A DNA stretch of 64,000 nt from Lineus longissimus. Its lineage: Eukaryota > Nemertea > Pilidiophora > Heteronemertea > Lineidae. The position numbers and the translations under genes were made by a program. Of the stretch, positions 24,589 through 36,667 are shown in pieces. The stretch covers positions 1,240,001-1,304,000 of the forward strand of contig NC_088308.1 in assembly GCF_910592395.1 (NCBI RefSeq). The letters run 5' to 3'. Position 1 is the stretch's first letter, and each line of letters opens with the position of its first letter. The notes under the pieces were generated by a model. That model saw nothing but the letters and a program-made list of their open reading frames with translations, searched no databases and was not told where the DNA came from.

Positions 24589-24823
24589 AATTCCCAAGAT
24601 TTTCTCAACTTAGCATCGTTCAAAAGTCTTGAAATTAACAGACGTGCTGTATATGTACTGTATGTAAACAGTACAAATGTAAAAACACTATATTTTGGCA
24701 GCATTTTCCGCAAGTCGGTAAAGGTCGGGGTAGGTCGGGAATTAGTATAGCCGGTCACGTGGTTGGAAGCCGGTCCCGAATCACGCCGTAATTTTGCCAT
24801 CTGTTCCAAATTTCTGCCAAAAT

Positions 24824-27800
24824 ATGGCTCATTTCACACAACCTACGATTGCTGACAATGCTGATGGTTGGGGACCTGCTGGGGTACCTGATGAATTTAA
24901 AGATATGCCCTACCAACCCTTTTCTAAGGGAGATCGGTTGGGAAAGGTGAGGCCCTTTTCTTTTTGTTTCTATACCCGGACATCTTTTACTCTACGAATC
25001 GGTTTCCGGATGATGGAGTCTACAGAGTTCATGAGACATGTATGGTGCTGCTCCCCAATTTCGAGTCATCCCCAATTCGCGAAAACCCGTTTTTTCCCGT
25101 TTTCTCGCGTGTCACTTCGTTTCCAGAGAAGAAATTTTCTGATTTTTGATTTTCATTTCGTTCCGCAAAGAAAGCGCCCAAAATGCGTCCTAAACAGGCA
25201 AGCAATTCTCTAATTACGTTCAAAACACTGGGTCAATCTCTAGGCGATCATGCACTGCACAGAAACACAACAATCAGTCGCCCATGCGCAATACCCGCGA
25301 AAATGGGGGAGCCGCTTCGGATTTGTTTTGGTCTGCATCGATCTTTCAGTGAGCGATTTCAAGATTAATTCACGCTTAAAACATCCACGCAGCACCCCAG
25401 ATATTTCGTTATTGATCTCAAATTTCATAATAAATAAGCTTTTGCGTGTATGGAATCGCTGGAAGCTAGTAAATCTGCACTTAGTGATAAGACCCGCGAA
25501 AACTGGATCCTACATGATACTGTTGAAAGAGCTCAGTATGAGTAGTGTAAAACATTCAGGGAAGACTCTGCCACAGCCACATGAAAAATAGCACATGACA
25601 TCACTCGAATACATGATCTTGGCACTGACTCATTGAACCTAAATCAGACCACACATTTTCTTGATTCCATTTGTTGTATTGTAGGTGTCTGATTGGACTG
25701 GCACACTTTATCAAGACAGGAGAGCAATCAGTAAGTAGAACTCATGCATGGAAATCACTAAAACAGCTCCTCAGCTTCCTGCCATCCAAGATTCAGAACT
25801 TTGGGGCCTTTAAGTGAAGAAGACAGTGAGTTTACAAGTTCTTCTAATATCAAGTGGTTGAATTGTCCAGGAAGACGAGGTTCGATACATTTTGAACTGG
25901 TGTAAAACCCTTCAATATTCTTCAACAATCTTCGACAATTCAATTCCAGATAAGTACCAATCTCAGTTTGGTGCTGGCAGTCAGTATGCCTACTACCATG
26001 AAGAGGATGAGAGCTCCTTTCAGCTTGTGGACACTGCCAAGGTTTTGAAGCCAGCCTATCAGAGAGGCAGGAACAAGTTCAACCAGAACAAGCAGCGTAG
26101 AGAACGTGAGAGGCGTGCCCAGCAGGCCCAGGCTAAGATGGAAGTGCTCTCCAAGACACAGAAAACTAGGGAAAGGGATCGTCAGAGGCAGTTGAGGAAA
26201 CTCCAGAAACAATTTGGAAAGCAACTACAGGATAATAACAAGAGGGTAAGAGTTCTATTGAATCGACTGCGCCTTTTCAGGGTCTGTCTCTGTGAATGGG
26301 TCAACATGAAAGTAATGAACAATCTTCAAAATTTGTCATAACTGCAACTTTGATTTTCTTCCAGTTTAACGTTAGGACTCGTGAAGCCTCTGTGCAAGTG
26401 CGTGATACTTGGGAGGTATTGGAGGAGTTGGACTTCCCACGTTTGGCAAAACTCTCTCTGCCTGACATCACTGAGCCTAAGGACTTGTAAGTATCCACTG
26501 GGCTTGTTGTCCCTGTCCCCATGGTCACCGTAATCTTAGATAAAAACAGGATAACAGGCAGAGTGTTTACCCCTCTGAAGGGGAAGACCCTAGTCAATGT
26601 GCCACACCATTGCTATTCTGGGCTGATCAACTCTGATAAACAGCGTGGCACATTTTAGGCCTAATCTTGTTATTTTAGATATTAGTTATTCACCTGCTTG
26701 TGGTAAGAAGAAGAGATATGGTAGAACGCCAAAAACTGATTTCCCTGTTTAAGAATTAAGTGATACTAAACTTTCTCTTATTTGCAGGTTGAAGGCCGGT
26801 TCAGTAGAATACTATGACAAGGTGTACGACCGAGTTAGCACCAAGAATGAGAAGCAGTTGAGCAGAATCAATAGGGTTTTCCATAAAGTCACCACCACAG
26901 ATGACCCCGTCATCAGGAAGGTACGCGCAACTGAAATGTCACTACAGGCATCAAGGCATATGCACTAGATTGAACACAATTTGGCTGTGATCATACCTGC
27001 ATTCAATACAAAATCTGTTCTGTTTTGTTGTAGTTTCAGTATACTAGTTAAGTTATTTAAATCCAACCAATAATTTCGATTATCTGTGGTATTAGCAGTA
27101 TTGTTCTTGTTCCAGCTTGCTAAGACCCATGGCAATGTGTTTGCCACTGATGCCATCCTGGCCACCATCATGTGCTGTACTAGGTCATCCTATTCCTGGG
27201 ATATTGTTGTCCAAAGAGTTGGAAAGAAGCTCTTCTTGGATAAGAGGGATGAATCTGATTTTGGTTAGTACTTTATGCCCATGTTTTGTTGAGTTTGAAG
27301 AAGGGAGCGTGACTCGGTGCACCCCCAAGCTATTAGACGTGTGGTCAAGAGAAGAGTTTCATGAGAGTAGAGTATCAGTACACTTAATCTGTGACGTCAA
27401 GAGAAAATGTGTGATGAGTTCTCTGCTTCTTCCAGATCTGTTGACTGTGAGTGAGACTGCCATCGAACCACCCCAAGATGAGGGCAACAGTATAAACTCA
27501 CCGAGGAATTTAGCATTGGAGGCAACATTTATCAATCATAACTTCTCACAGCAGGTTTTAAAAACGGTAAGTGGGGTCGGCTTGTTTCTGATATCGGGCC
27601 GAATCTTGATATATTTGTAAGGCAAGTCTAAATCATCCAAGTGTGGTAGGCTTCCATTCATGCTGTGGTCTGTTGCCAAGACAACAATATTAACTACCGA
27701 AATGCCACTTCTGCAGAGCGGCCCTCAATGAACTGTTACATACTCGAAGGGCGTTTGGCCCTCTATTGATTACATGGTTCATATCATCATGCTAAGCTTT

Positions 27801-30800
27801 ATCTTCTGCTTGTTAGGGAGAGGATACAGAAAGATTATCGTTTGAGCACAAAAATCCATTTGTGCAGGAAGGAGATCAAACCCAGGTGGCGTCTGTAGGA
27901 TATAAGTAAGGAAGTCTTTTTGTTCGCTTCAATTTACCCTTTCTGAAGCCCTGACAATCACGTCACACCATGTGGACAGTTACAGCATGAAATCAGTGGA
28001 TTGTATCATCACTTCTTTCCTTAGGGTCAATGAATGCAGTTGTGCTGTTTAAAGAATAAAAATCAACTGTCTTGTTGTTGGTAGTTTCAACTTCAAGTGA
28101 ACTTGTTGTGTGAAACCTACTGTCGTCCAATTTTATAGGTTTGAGTATATCCAACTCGATGCCTTTTGTATAGTTTTCTGTTGATCAATTAAAACATAGT
28201 GCACCTCCCTGCTGGCATTTGTTTCCTAACTCCTGCCTTTCACGTTGGTGCTATAGTATCCTTGGATCATTTCATGGCAGACGCACCTCGCTTGTGTTTC
28301 TGCTGACTTATCTGGTCCAGACAGTGTCATCACTTAAAGTTTATACTCTACGCTATGATCAGTTGTTGTCATGGAAGTGAAACCATTGTGATTCGTTCAC
28401 ATTTTACTTGCATCTTTTACATGTAATTCTAATTTGACCATGAAAAAGCTCGACATCAGTGCCTGCACCTCCCTGCTGGCATTTGTTTTGTAACTCCTGC
28501 CTTTCACGTTGGTGCTATAATATCCTTGGATCTTCATTAGATATTGCAGTATCTCAGTGTTACTGCTGCATCATTTGATCCAGACAGCCCTTTAGTAAAT
28601 GGCCATTCTGAAAATTGTAATATGTTCACTGCAACCCTCCCGACACTGCCTCATAAACACGACTTGATCTCCTCATGGAGTTTCATCGGCATATCTTCTC
28701 TGTCTTGAAACCTCTGGTAAGGTCACAGCAAACAAACAACCATTTTATTTTCATGACAGTTAAACTGATTTATTTGCTTTTTTCTCCAGATATCGTAAAT
28801 GGGATATTGGAAACGGTATAGAACTGGTTTGTCGGTGTGAGCATGATGCGGTGATGATAGGGCCTAATGGAGAGCTTCAATTTGCTAACATCAAAACATT
28901 GAATGAATGGGATTGTCGGGTGAGTGGTTCTTTCTTGAGTTCATCTGCTCTGAACTTGATGGAAGCAGTGTTGCACTGGGGAAGCGGCGACGACCTCCAT
29001 CAGAATTGAGCTCGAAGGAAGCTGAATTCTTTCTAGTTCTAGTTCTTGGAAGATGTAGAATTAAAGCGGAACGTTATTGTTAGGTTTTTACACTTCGTCC
29101 GATCTGTTATTCATACCATCCTTGGCTGGCATGAAAATCTACCCAACCTTTACCTTTCTCATGAAAGAGAATGTGCAACAACAAGATACCCAGTATTTGA
29201 CAAGCCAGTTTTTCTTTCAGTACTCCGGTGGAGTGGATTGGCGGGCTAAGCTGGACAACCAGAGGGGAGCTGTCCTGGCAACTGAGTTGAAAAACAACAG
29301 TTGTAAACTTTCCAAGTGGACTGTCTGCGCCCTCTTGGCTGGCTCTGACCAACTCAAGTTTGGGTAAGAACAATATGGCCTCTTTCTTGTTTTGCCTCAT
29401 GCAGTCTAAATTCCCTTCCTCAAATCTTAAATAGTGCAGCCAGGCACCTTCAAGTGCTCACCATCGACGAACCTTACAATTCAAGTGTAAGAGCTGCTCT
29501 TTTTATTGTGAGAGTGATTGGAGGTTGAACTTAAACTTGAAAACAGATGACGCTTGTTTTACTGCAGGTTGTCCAGCACATCCATGTCCTGGGATGATGT
29601 CACAGTTCTGTGGTGCAGAAAGTGGTTTCAAATGTTTTAGTTCTCAGTGTTCCAATTCACTTTCTCATTGCAGCTATGTGTCTCGGTACCATAACCGTGA
29701 CTCGGCGAACCACGTGATCCTTGGTACCCAGCAGTTCAAGCCTGCTGAGTTTGCCAACCAGATTAACTTGAACATGGACAATGCATGGGGTATCCTGAGG
29801 TGTATCGTCGACATGTGCATGAAGCTGGATGAAGGAAAGTACCTCATTCTAAAGGATCCCAACAAGGTGAGACAAGTTTAAGTGGTCTTATCAAAGCATT
29901 CTGGTTGTGACTTCGTCCTCATAAAGACAGTTTGGGATGAATGGAAAGTATAATGAAACAGCACAGGAGCTCTTTCTGTGCAACTCGGTCACTATAAGGA
30001 TGATTTGTTATATATGTATCCTTTCATGCCACCTAGAAAGTGACACTTCATACCTTTGCGTCATAGATTTGCTGATTTTCATGCATGACTGATTCTTGCT
30101 TCTTCTCACCTCCAGCCTGTTGTGCGTATTTACAACATCCCGGACAGCACGTTTGAGTCTGACGAAGATGAGTCTGATGAGTCAGAGGAGGAGGAGGAGG
30201 ATGAAGAAGGAGATGAGGGTATGTAGAACAAAGGTTAACATGAGACTTTCCTGCTGACTGAGTTTGAGTGGTTTTCTTAACCTGCTTGCAGTAAAAGTTC
30301 TGAACATCTTAAATCCTTTTACAAATTCAAACTGATTGAGAAAAACTGAAGAACCGTTCAAGAGAGACTGATCTCTCACATCCCTCACTTCATTCTTAAA
30401 AAGATGATGTGAGATGCTCGGGAGGTTTGGAAGTGAAAAATGAGGAAAAGTGTCCTATGCAGTCCTAGTCTAAGCAGTGATCTAGATACTGGTATCAAAT
30501 TGTGACGAGAAAAAGATGATTCAAGCCATCTTTTAGAATGAAAATAACGACATATTCTTCGATCTTTGTAAATTTCTAGCATCGAAAAATCAGAATGAGG
30601 GACCATAGTTAGTAAATATGTAAGAGTTAACAAGTTACATGCTGTAAATGTTGGCACATCACTGGTCACTTTATGTTGTAAATGTTCATGTACAATAGCC
30701 ATATGTTGAAACTCTTTCATACTGTGTGTTGAACATTTGTTGTCAGAAGCTGGCAGCACACACATGCATCATGCACATTGTGTGTTACCAACTCAAGTGT

Positions 30801-31756
30801 TTGCACTTTGTTGTGTCTTGTATTCAAAACCTTCCTGAATCTTTGCTGTCAGCAGTGTCCTAATTTGCTTGATTTGAAAAAAATTTCCACCGTTGCACTG
30901 GCTTCCTTGATTGATTCGGTGATAATATTTGTGATCGTCGTAAGTTCTTGATGGAAATGCATCTTTGACTGACACAGTATGATCAGAAGGCATTGTTGTC
31001 TTCCACAGCTCAAGATATGAGTAGACTTATATTCTCCACATAGCTTTAGGACACTATAAACATACATTTAAAGGGCACTCAGGAATGGTTTGAATATTTC
31101 AACTTGTTGTTTCCGTATTCACTTTGTTTACTAACTCATCCTTGTCACAAACAAGATTTGTTGCTGAAGAAGTATTGGCTTTGTACGGTCTACCACTGGA
31201 CTCTCTCTCCACATTATATGGCACAATATGTCTAATAATCTTCATTGTCCTTCAACTGGGTTTGTCTCATCCCGGTTAATAATAATACACTCACATGTGG
31301 AGGAGTCAACACCACCTTCACAAATCATTGTGATACAATGAAAGATAACGTGCACTTCACCTTGCACACTCTATCCCTGTTATGTGTTGTGATTATTATG
31401 GTTATTTTTGTGTTGTCAAACTTGTATACCTGGTGCCTGTCATATATCATTCTGACATCGCTATTGCCACGGTGCTCAGATGTTTACAGCTGCTTTAAGG
31501 CTGCATGTATGAGGTTGTACGAAACCATGAGCACAGTGAACATGACATATTACCACCAGTTGTAGCTATTCTTCTATCATAGGAGCATCGTAATTTAGCA
31601 GAACATAATATGCTATCCTCCTAAGAAGATAATGTACCATCTCTAGTTTGGTCCTGTTATCCATATCAATCATCGGATATATATAACTTCCATTTTCAGC
31701 TCGTTAAGAAGTGTACTTTATCGTGTCTTTTCTTTCCCCTTTCAGATTACGACTAA
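24824..31756 (+). CDS. EIF3D: Translation initiation factor eIF3 subunit D, spliced gene
   Basis: Cap-binding and mRNA-contacting subunit of the eIF3 complex in the cytoplasm. Thirteen coding exons: 24824-24946, 25685-25730, 25950-26245, 26365-26486, 26788-26920, 27116-27263, 27436-27566, 27817-27905, 28790-28919, 29221-29363, 29674-29866, 30116-30218, 31746-31756. All phases match, giving about 555 residues (human 548). Family landmarks in order: [40 protein letters not shown], a basic coiled segment ([14 protein letters not shown]), [103 protein letters not shown], and an acidic tail ending DYD-stop. The start ATG gives the expected N-terminus. The last intron is unusually long (1.5 kb) and the last exon codes only three residues. 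Confidence 0.97.
28201..28326 (+). ncRNA. H/ACA box snoRNA-like gene, copy A, in EIF3D intron
   Basis: Intronic, same strand as the host. The 5' hairpin has an outer stem GCACC/GGTGC and an inner stem GGCA/TGCC. Exactly 15 nt separate the inner stem from the H box ATAGTA (28253-28258). The 3' hairpin has an outer stem TGGATCA/TGGTCCA (one G-U) and an inner stem GCAGA/TCTGC, then ACA at 28321-28323 with about 16 nt spacing and three trailing nucleotides. The total is about 126 nt, normal for the class. The target uridine is not predicted. A second copy lies 264 bp downstream. Confidence 0.65.
28465..28589 (+). ncRNA. H/ACA box snoRNA-like gene, copy B, in EIF3D intron
   Basis: Paralog of the copy at 28201. 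The 5' hairpin is nearly identical (same GCACC/GGTGC and GGCA/TGCC stems, same 15-nt spacer) with H box ATAATA (28517-28522). The 3' hairpin is different in sequence but keeps the fold: outer TGGATC/GATCCA, inner GCAGTA/TACTGC, then ACA at 28584-28586. Compensating sequence change in the 3' hairpin with stem preservation supports a real structured RNA. The 5' guide pocket should be shared and the 3' pocket different. Confidence 0.65.
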
Positions 31757-32360
31757 TGTACAGCCCTGCTGCAGCCTTGTGGATGAGACTGCTGCATCAT
31801 CGCGGCTGTTATAGATCATCTGGGTTAGGATTCAACCTTTGGGTCATATTTATTATAAACTTTGGGATGGTAAAAGTGTTTTTTTAAAGGACGATATGGC
31901 ATGCAATATCAACAATGTAAGACAGGAGAAGTCCTGATATTGTCATCAAAATGTACCTGTATTCGTACTCTTTTTCAAAATCGTATGTCATCAGAATGTG
32001 GACAGAACTGTCTTATCCAGATTAATCATGTTAATGGTGTTCTTGTGAGATTACAAGCCCAAGTTACTGATATGAGTATTCTTTGTTGAGCTGTCTCACA
32101 TAATGCTAATGGTATTCAGGTGTCGAGATCAGTCCCTGGTTGTATTCTGAAGTCAATTAAATTCCTTGATTTCAAAATGTATCTTAATAATTTTCTGTTA
32201 TTTTGCCTTCTGCTGATAAACTTGACCATACTGGTTGTGACATCAGTGAGTTCCAACTGGATGTGACATGTCTCCCTGACCCTGAAGAGCTTTCACTACA
32301 GCCCAGACATCAGTGATTTCAGACTGATTGTGACGTGTCTCCCTGACCCTGGAAACCATT
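31757..32360 (+). other. EIF3D 3'UTR and start of repeat region
   Basis: Follows the EIF3D stop. No AATAAA is present before the minisatellite; ATTAAA at 32156-32161 is the best candidate poly(A) signal. Two diverged copies of a block containing GTGTCTCCCTGACCCTG (around 32262 and 32332) precede the array. Confidence 0.4.
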
Positions 32361-34078
32361 GGGCAGAGCGAGCACTTATCTGTCTCCACCCCAGAGCTAG
32401 CACTGAAGCTTGTCTTCAGGATGGATTGTTCCCCCAATACACCATCGCCCAGAGCTAGCACTGAAGCTTGTCTTCAAGATGGATTATTCCCCCAGTTCAC
32501 CATCACCCAGAGCAAGCACTGGTCTGTCTGCAAGACAGGTTGTTCCCCTAATACACCATCGCCCAGAGCTAGCACTGAAGCTTGTCTTCTGGATGGATTG
32601 TTCTCCCAGTTCACCATCACCCAGAGCTAGCAGTGATCTGTCTTCAAGACAGGTTGTTCCCCCAATACACCATCGCCCAGAGCTAGCACTGAAGCTTGTC
32701 TTCTGGATGGATTGTTCTCCCAGTTCACCATCACCCAGAGCTAGCAGTGATCTGTCTTCAAGACAGGTTGTTCCCCCAGTACACCATCGCCCAGAGCTAG
32801 CACTGAAGCTTGTCTTCAGGATGGATTGTTCTCCCAGTTCACCATCACCCAGAGCAAGCACTGATCTGTCTTCAAGACAGGTTGTTCCCCCAGTACACCA
32901 TCACCCAGAGCAAGCACTGATCTGTCTTCAAGACAGGTTGTTCCCCCAGTACACCATCGCCCAGAGCTAGCACTGAAGCTTGTCTTCAGGATGGATTGTT
33001 CTCCCAGTTCACCATCACCCAGAGCTAGCAGTGATCTGTCTTCAAGACAGGTTGTTCCCCCAATACACCATCGCCCAGAGCTAGCACTGAAGCTTGTCTT
33101 CAGGATGGATTGTTCTCCCAGTTCACCATCACCCAGAGCAAGCACTGATCTGTCTTCAAGACAGGCTGTTCCCCCAATACACCATTGCCCAGAGCTAGCA
33201 CTGAAGCTTGTCTTCAGGATGGATTGTTCTCCCAGTTCACCATCACCCAGAGCAAGCACTGATCTGTCTTCAAGACAGGCTGTTCCCCCAATACACCATC
33301 GCCCAGAGCTAGCACTGATCTGTCTTCAAGACAGGTTTTTCCCCCAATACACCATCGCCCAGAGCTAGCACTGAAGCTTGTCTTCAGGATGGATTGTTCT
33401 CCCAGTTCACCATCACCCAGAGCAAGCACTGATCTGTCTTCAAGACAGGTTGTTCCCCCAGTACACCATCACCCAGAGCAAGCACTGATCTGTCTTCAAG
33501 ACAGGTTGTTCCCCCAGTACACCATCGCCCAGAGCTAGCACTGAAGCTTGTCTTCAGGATGGATTGTTCTCCCAGTTCACCATCACCCAGAGCTAGCAGT
33601 GATCTGTCTTCAAGACAGGTTGTTCCCCCAGTACACCATCGCCCAGAGCTAGCACTGAAGCTTGTCTTCAGGATGGATTGTTCTCCCAGTTCACCATCAC
33701 CCAGAGCTAGCAGTGATCTGTCTTCAAGACAGGTTGTTCCCCCAATACACCATCGCCCAGAGCTAGCACTGAAGCTTGTCTTCAGGATGGATTGTTCTCC
33801 CAGTTCACCATCACCCAGAGCAAGCACTGATCTGTCTTCAAGACAGGCTGTTCCCCCAATACACCATTGCCCAGAGCTAGCACTGAAGCTTGTCTTCAGG
33901 ATGGATTGTTCTCCCAGTTCACCATCACCCAGAGCGAGCACTTATCTGTCTTCAAGATAGGGTGTTCCCCCAATACACCATCGCCCAGAGCTAGCACTGA
34001 AGCTTGTCTTCAGGATGGATTGTTCCCCCAGTTCACCATCGTCCAGAGCAAGCACTGATCTGTCTAAAAGATAGGTTT
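32361..34078. repeat. Higher-order minisatellite: alternating 58-bp and 56-bp monomers (114-bp dimer)
   Basis: About 29 to 30 monomers of roughly 57 bp. Type A (58 bp) carries GCACTGAAGCTTGTCTTCAGG and type B (56 bp) carries CACTGATCTGTCTTCAAGACAG. They mostly alternate, so the homogenised unit is 114 bp, with occasional BB pairs (for example near 32900 and 33460). Type B has a near-perfect hairpin, CTGTCTT-C-AAGACAG. Because 114 is a multiple of 3 and the units lack stops, long open frames of a 38-residue repeat exist on both strands. I treat these as chance, not genes. Confidence 0.9.
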
Positions 34079-34217
34079 TTCCCTATATTACAAAGTGGTT
34101 CCTTGAGAGTGTTTGACTAAATATACATGCATTCAGAAAGAAATGATATTCATTCGCTATATCACGGCTCATTAACATATGTGCTTCCACTTGTTGTATT
34201 AATCCTCTAGTAGAACC

Positions 34218-34286
34218 GCTCGTTGGTCTACTGGTACGATTCGTGTTTACGCTGCGAGAGGTCCCGGGTTCGACTCCAGAGCCATA
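34218..34286 (+). pseudogene. Degenerate tRNA-Pro-like sequence or SINE head
   Basis: Resembles tRNA-Pro: GCTCGTTGGTCTACTGGTA covers the A box region, GCTGCGAGAGGTCCCGGGTTC matches the anticodon 3' arm and B box, and a run of eight T follows (a Pol III terminator). The anticodon stem no longer pairs (CGTGT against GCGAG) and the acceptor ends are poorly complementary. It is therefore a tRNA pseudogene or the head of a tRNA-derived SINE. Confidence 0.55.
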
Positions 34287-34540
34287 CGTTTTTTTTAAAG
34301 GCTGGCCAAACGTCTGTGCTGCCACAAGTTGTATCAGTTTTTTAAACTGGGGATCTGAGGAGGTAATGTTCTTTGCTCCCCATTCTCCCCGGATGTAATC
34401 AATCTTCTATTGAAGGATACTATTTTCCCACGTTTTTATTTCCAATGTTATCGCCACAAGATCGATCATTTATCAGCGAGAGATTTACAAAAACTATTTT
34501 TATTCATATCGAGTCATTAGATTTGATGAGAAGGCACTAG

Positions 34541-34960
34541 TCTTGTATGTCTCCCTGTAGAGACCATGTCACAACCAATCCGATGGCATGGCCTGGTCTC
34601 CAAAACGATTCAGTCTCCTCCTGTTGAGACCTTGTCACAACCAATCTGATGGCAGTAGCTGTCACAATGTCCATGGCCTGATTACTGGTTGCCAAAACGA
34701 TTCAGTCTCCTCCTGTTGAGACCATGTCACAACCAATCTGATGGCAGTAGCTGTCACAATGTCCATGGCCTGATTACTGGTCGCCAAAACGATTCACTCT
34801 CCTCCTGTTGAGACCTTGTCACAACCAATCTGATGACAGTCGCAGCTACAACGGGCCAGATCTGAATAGCAGTTACCAGCCGGCTTCACTCGTCCTAGGC
34901 CTTGTCACAACCAAGCCGAAGAGAGCAGCTGTCACTGTTCACCATGATCCAAGATATTTT
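34541..34960. repeat. 92-bp tandem repeat, about four copies
   Basis: Each unit begins CTCCTCCTGTTGAGACC and continues TGTCACAACCAATCTGATGG, then GCAGTAGCTGTCACAATG. Two units are nearly identical at 92-bp spacing (34611, 34703, 34795). The first copy is shortened and the last diverges into single-copy sequence. Confidence 0.85.
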
Positions 34961-36667
34961 TTGTTAGGGTACCTATAGGCCCTTGTGGCTGCGGTATCGC
35001 GACGACCAGGTTTTACCTGTCTTCATCACAACACAGGGCCACGGTATGAATCTGTAGGACATTCGAGTTTATGGCAATGGTCCATGTATCATGACCATTT
35101 TATTAGGTACACATATCTTTGTCCCAGCTATGGTATAAGCTGCGGTAGTGTCATTGATAATAAACCATGTCTTTGAGGGTAGGTAAGGACATAGACAATT
35201 GAGACGGTACCGGCCCATGAATGGTTTGTGACTTGGTCCATATTCTACTTCACAATCAGTAACAACTAATAAACTCAGGTTCTGACTCAGGACGAGCTAC
35301 GTGCTTGCCACTGACAAGGACCATCCACCCAGCAGGCCTTCCTCGTGTACAACATGTTGGAATCAATCATTTGACACAACATGGGCAACATAAAGGAGAC
35401 ACAGATATAAGTTGTACAACAAATTTATTCACAATTAATGTGCCAATTTAAAACTAATAATTCATAAAGAATAAAACAGCTTGAACCTAACGACTCATTT
35501 ACACTGTAATCTTGGCTCTGAACCTTTCACTGGGTGGTCTAAAATTACAAAAGAAAGACCGATGCATAATCTCCATCCTTACTTCCTAAATTCGGTATTC
35601 GGAAGGTTGTGGCTCCCGGACTGCAAGTGACCTGCCGTTTGACACGAATCTCTTGCGACATCTGATACCCGGCTATCTCGAGAGAGGCGGGGCAGTTTCT
35701 GTCTGTGGTAGCCATGTGTTACCAACCTCTAGCAGGTCGTAGCGAGTAAAAATCGCTTGTTTGCCCGCAAAAAGGGGAGCATTGTAAGATGATATGACAC
35801 GCTTCATTGAATACTTGCTCACGTGACCACAGTACAATGTATTATCTTATGTTCAAAGTGAGTGTATACAGTGCCTATCTTTTTATGAGAACATAAAAAA
35901 TTTTATGAGTGCACCTGCTACACAAGTTCAACAGAAAAGTTTGGGTTTTTATAGGCCCGACATCACAGTAGGCCAGCACAATGCAAAGTACCTTTGCCAT
36001 TGTTGTGTTCGTTATACCATTGTCAATGGCAACCGGTAAATAAACTTGACCTCTCAGGCACAACATGCATGTAAGAAACGGCCAACTTCAGAGAGTTAAT
36101 CAGCTATTAAAAGAATCTTAATACAAGCTAGCATGGCTAGGCTATGGCTTAGTCCAATAATGCATTTGAGGGATTTTAAACTTGGCATTTTGTTGAATCA
36201 AACATGCATTGAGTAATAAATCTTCGAAATCAAGTTTTACGCCAAGCTTTTACGCTGTTATTGTAAGGTGACCATCAACCTTAGATAGAAATAGGCCAAT
36301 ACATAGGCCTACCCTGGGAGGAATCGGATTTCTTGGGTGGATTTTCTAGAGGTTCTTGTCTTGTAATACGTGACGGATTTCAGAAGATAATTTTAATCAT
36401 GTTTAACAATCCAATACATGTGTACCATTGTCTCAGATCTTGCATCCTTTATATACAACCAACAAGCAAAATATCGCGAATGCCATCAAGGAACAAACAC
36501 AAAGGTCTCACTATAAAATACGCAATTTTCACGTTTTTAGAATGCTTCTGCGTTGTAAATCATTGTTTATTCCTTTATGGAAGTCGCAAGGAATGTCGTT
36601 AGTGGCTAATAAGGCCGTCATTATTGAACAAGATGGCATCGTTTAGGCTTGTAGTGGTCTATGCACC
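34961..36667 (-). other. Intergenic DNA and 3'UTR of the STYXL1-like phosphatase gene
   Basis: No coding gene. On the minus strand an AATAAA (plus-strand TTTATT at 35424-35429) lies about 1.24 kb beyond the phosphatase stop codon and is the best poly(A) signal for that gene, so 35.4-36.67 kb is probably its 3'UTR. Short open frames here show no conserved signature. Confidence 0.5.

Larger units (their letters stand above)
21648..24745. mobile_element. Putative 3.1-kb non-autonomous TIR element upstream of EIF3D
   Basis: A roughly 56-bp sequence starting CTAATTCCCGACCTACCCCG (from 21648) reappears inverted, ending at 24745, with one substitution and one indel. Both outer edges are flanked by TA (21646-21647 and 24746-24747), consistent with a TA target duplication. 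A GGTCACGTG palindrome flanks both ends. The interior holds a MITE, a dispersed repeat and direct repeats, with no transposase that I recognise. The right end stops about 78 bp before the EIF3D start codon. The alternative is that one arm is a duplicated and inverted piece of the EIF3D promoter. Confidence 0.45.

Noticed and set aside
26601-26657. Perfect GTGCCAC/GTGGCAC hairpin in an EIF3D intron, considered as a third H/ACA RNA
   Set aside because: No H box in a suitable place and no inner stem with correct spacing to an ACA.
27640-27775. Intronic EIF3D segment with GGTAG/CTACC and AGGGC/GCCCT stems and an ACA
   Set aside because: Stems do not assemble into a hairpin-H-hairpin-ACA layout with proper pockets.
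32410-33960. Long open frames of a 38-residue repeat on both strands
   Set aside because: They follow from a stop-free 114-bp tandem repeat unit; both strands and several frames are open, there is no start or splice context, and no gene signature.
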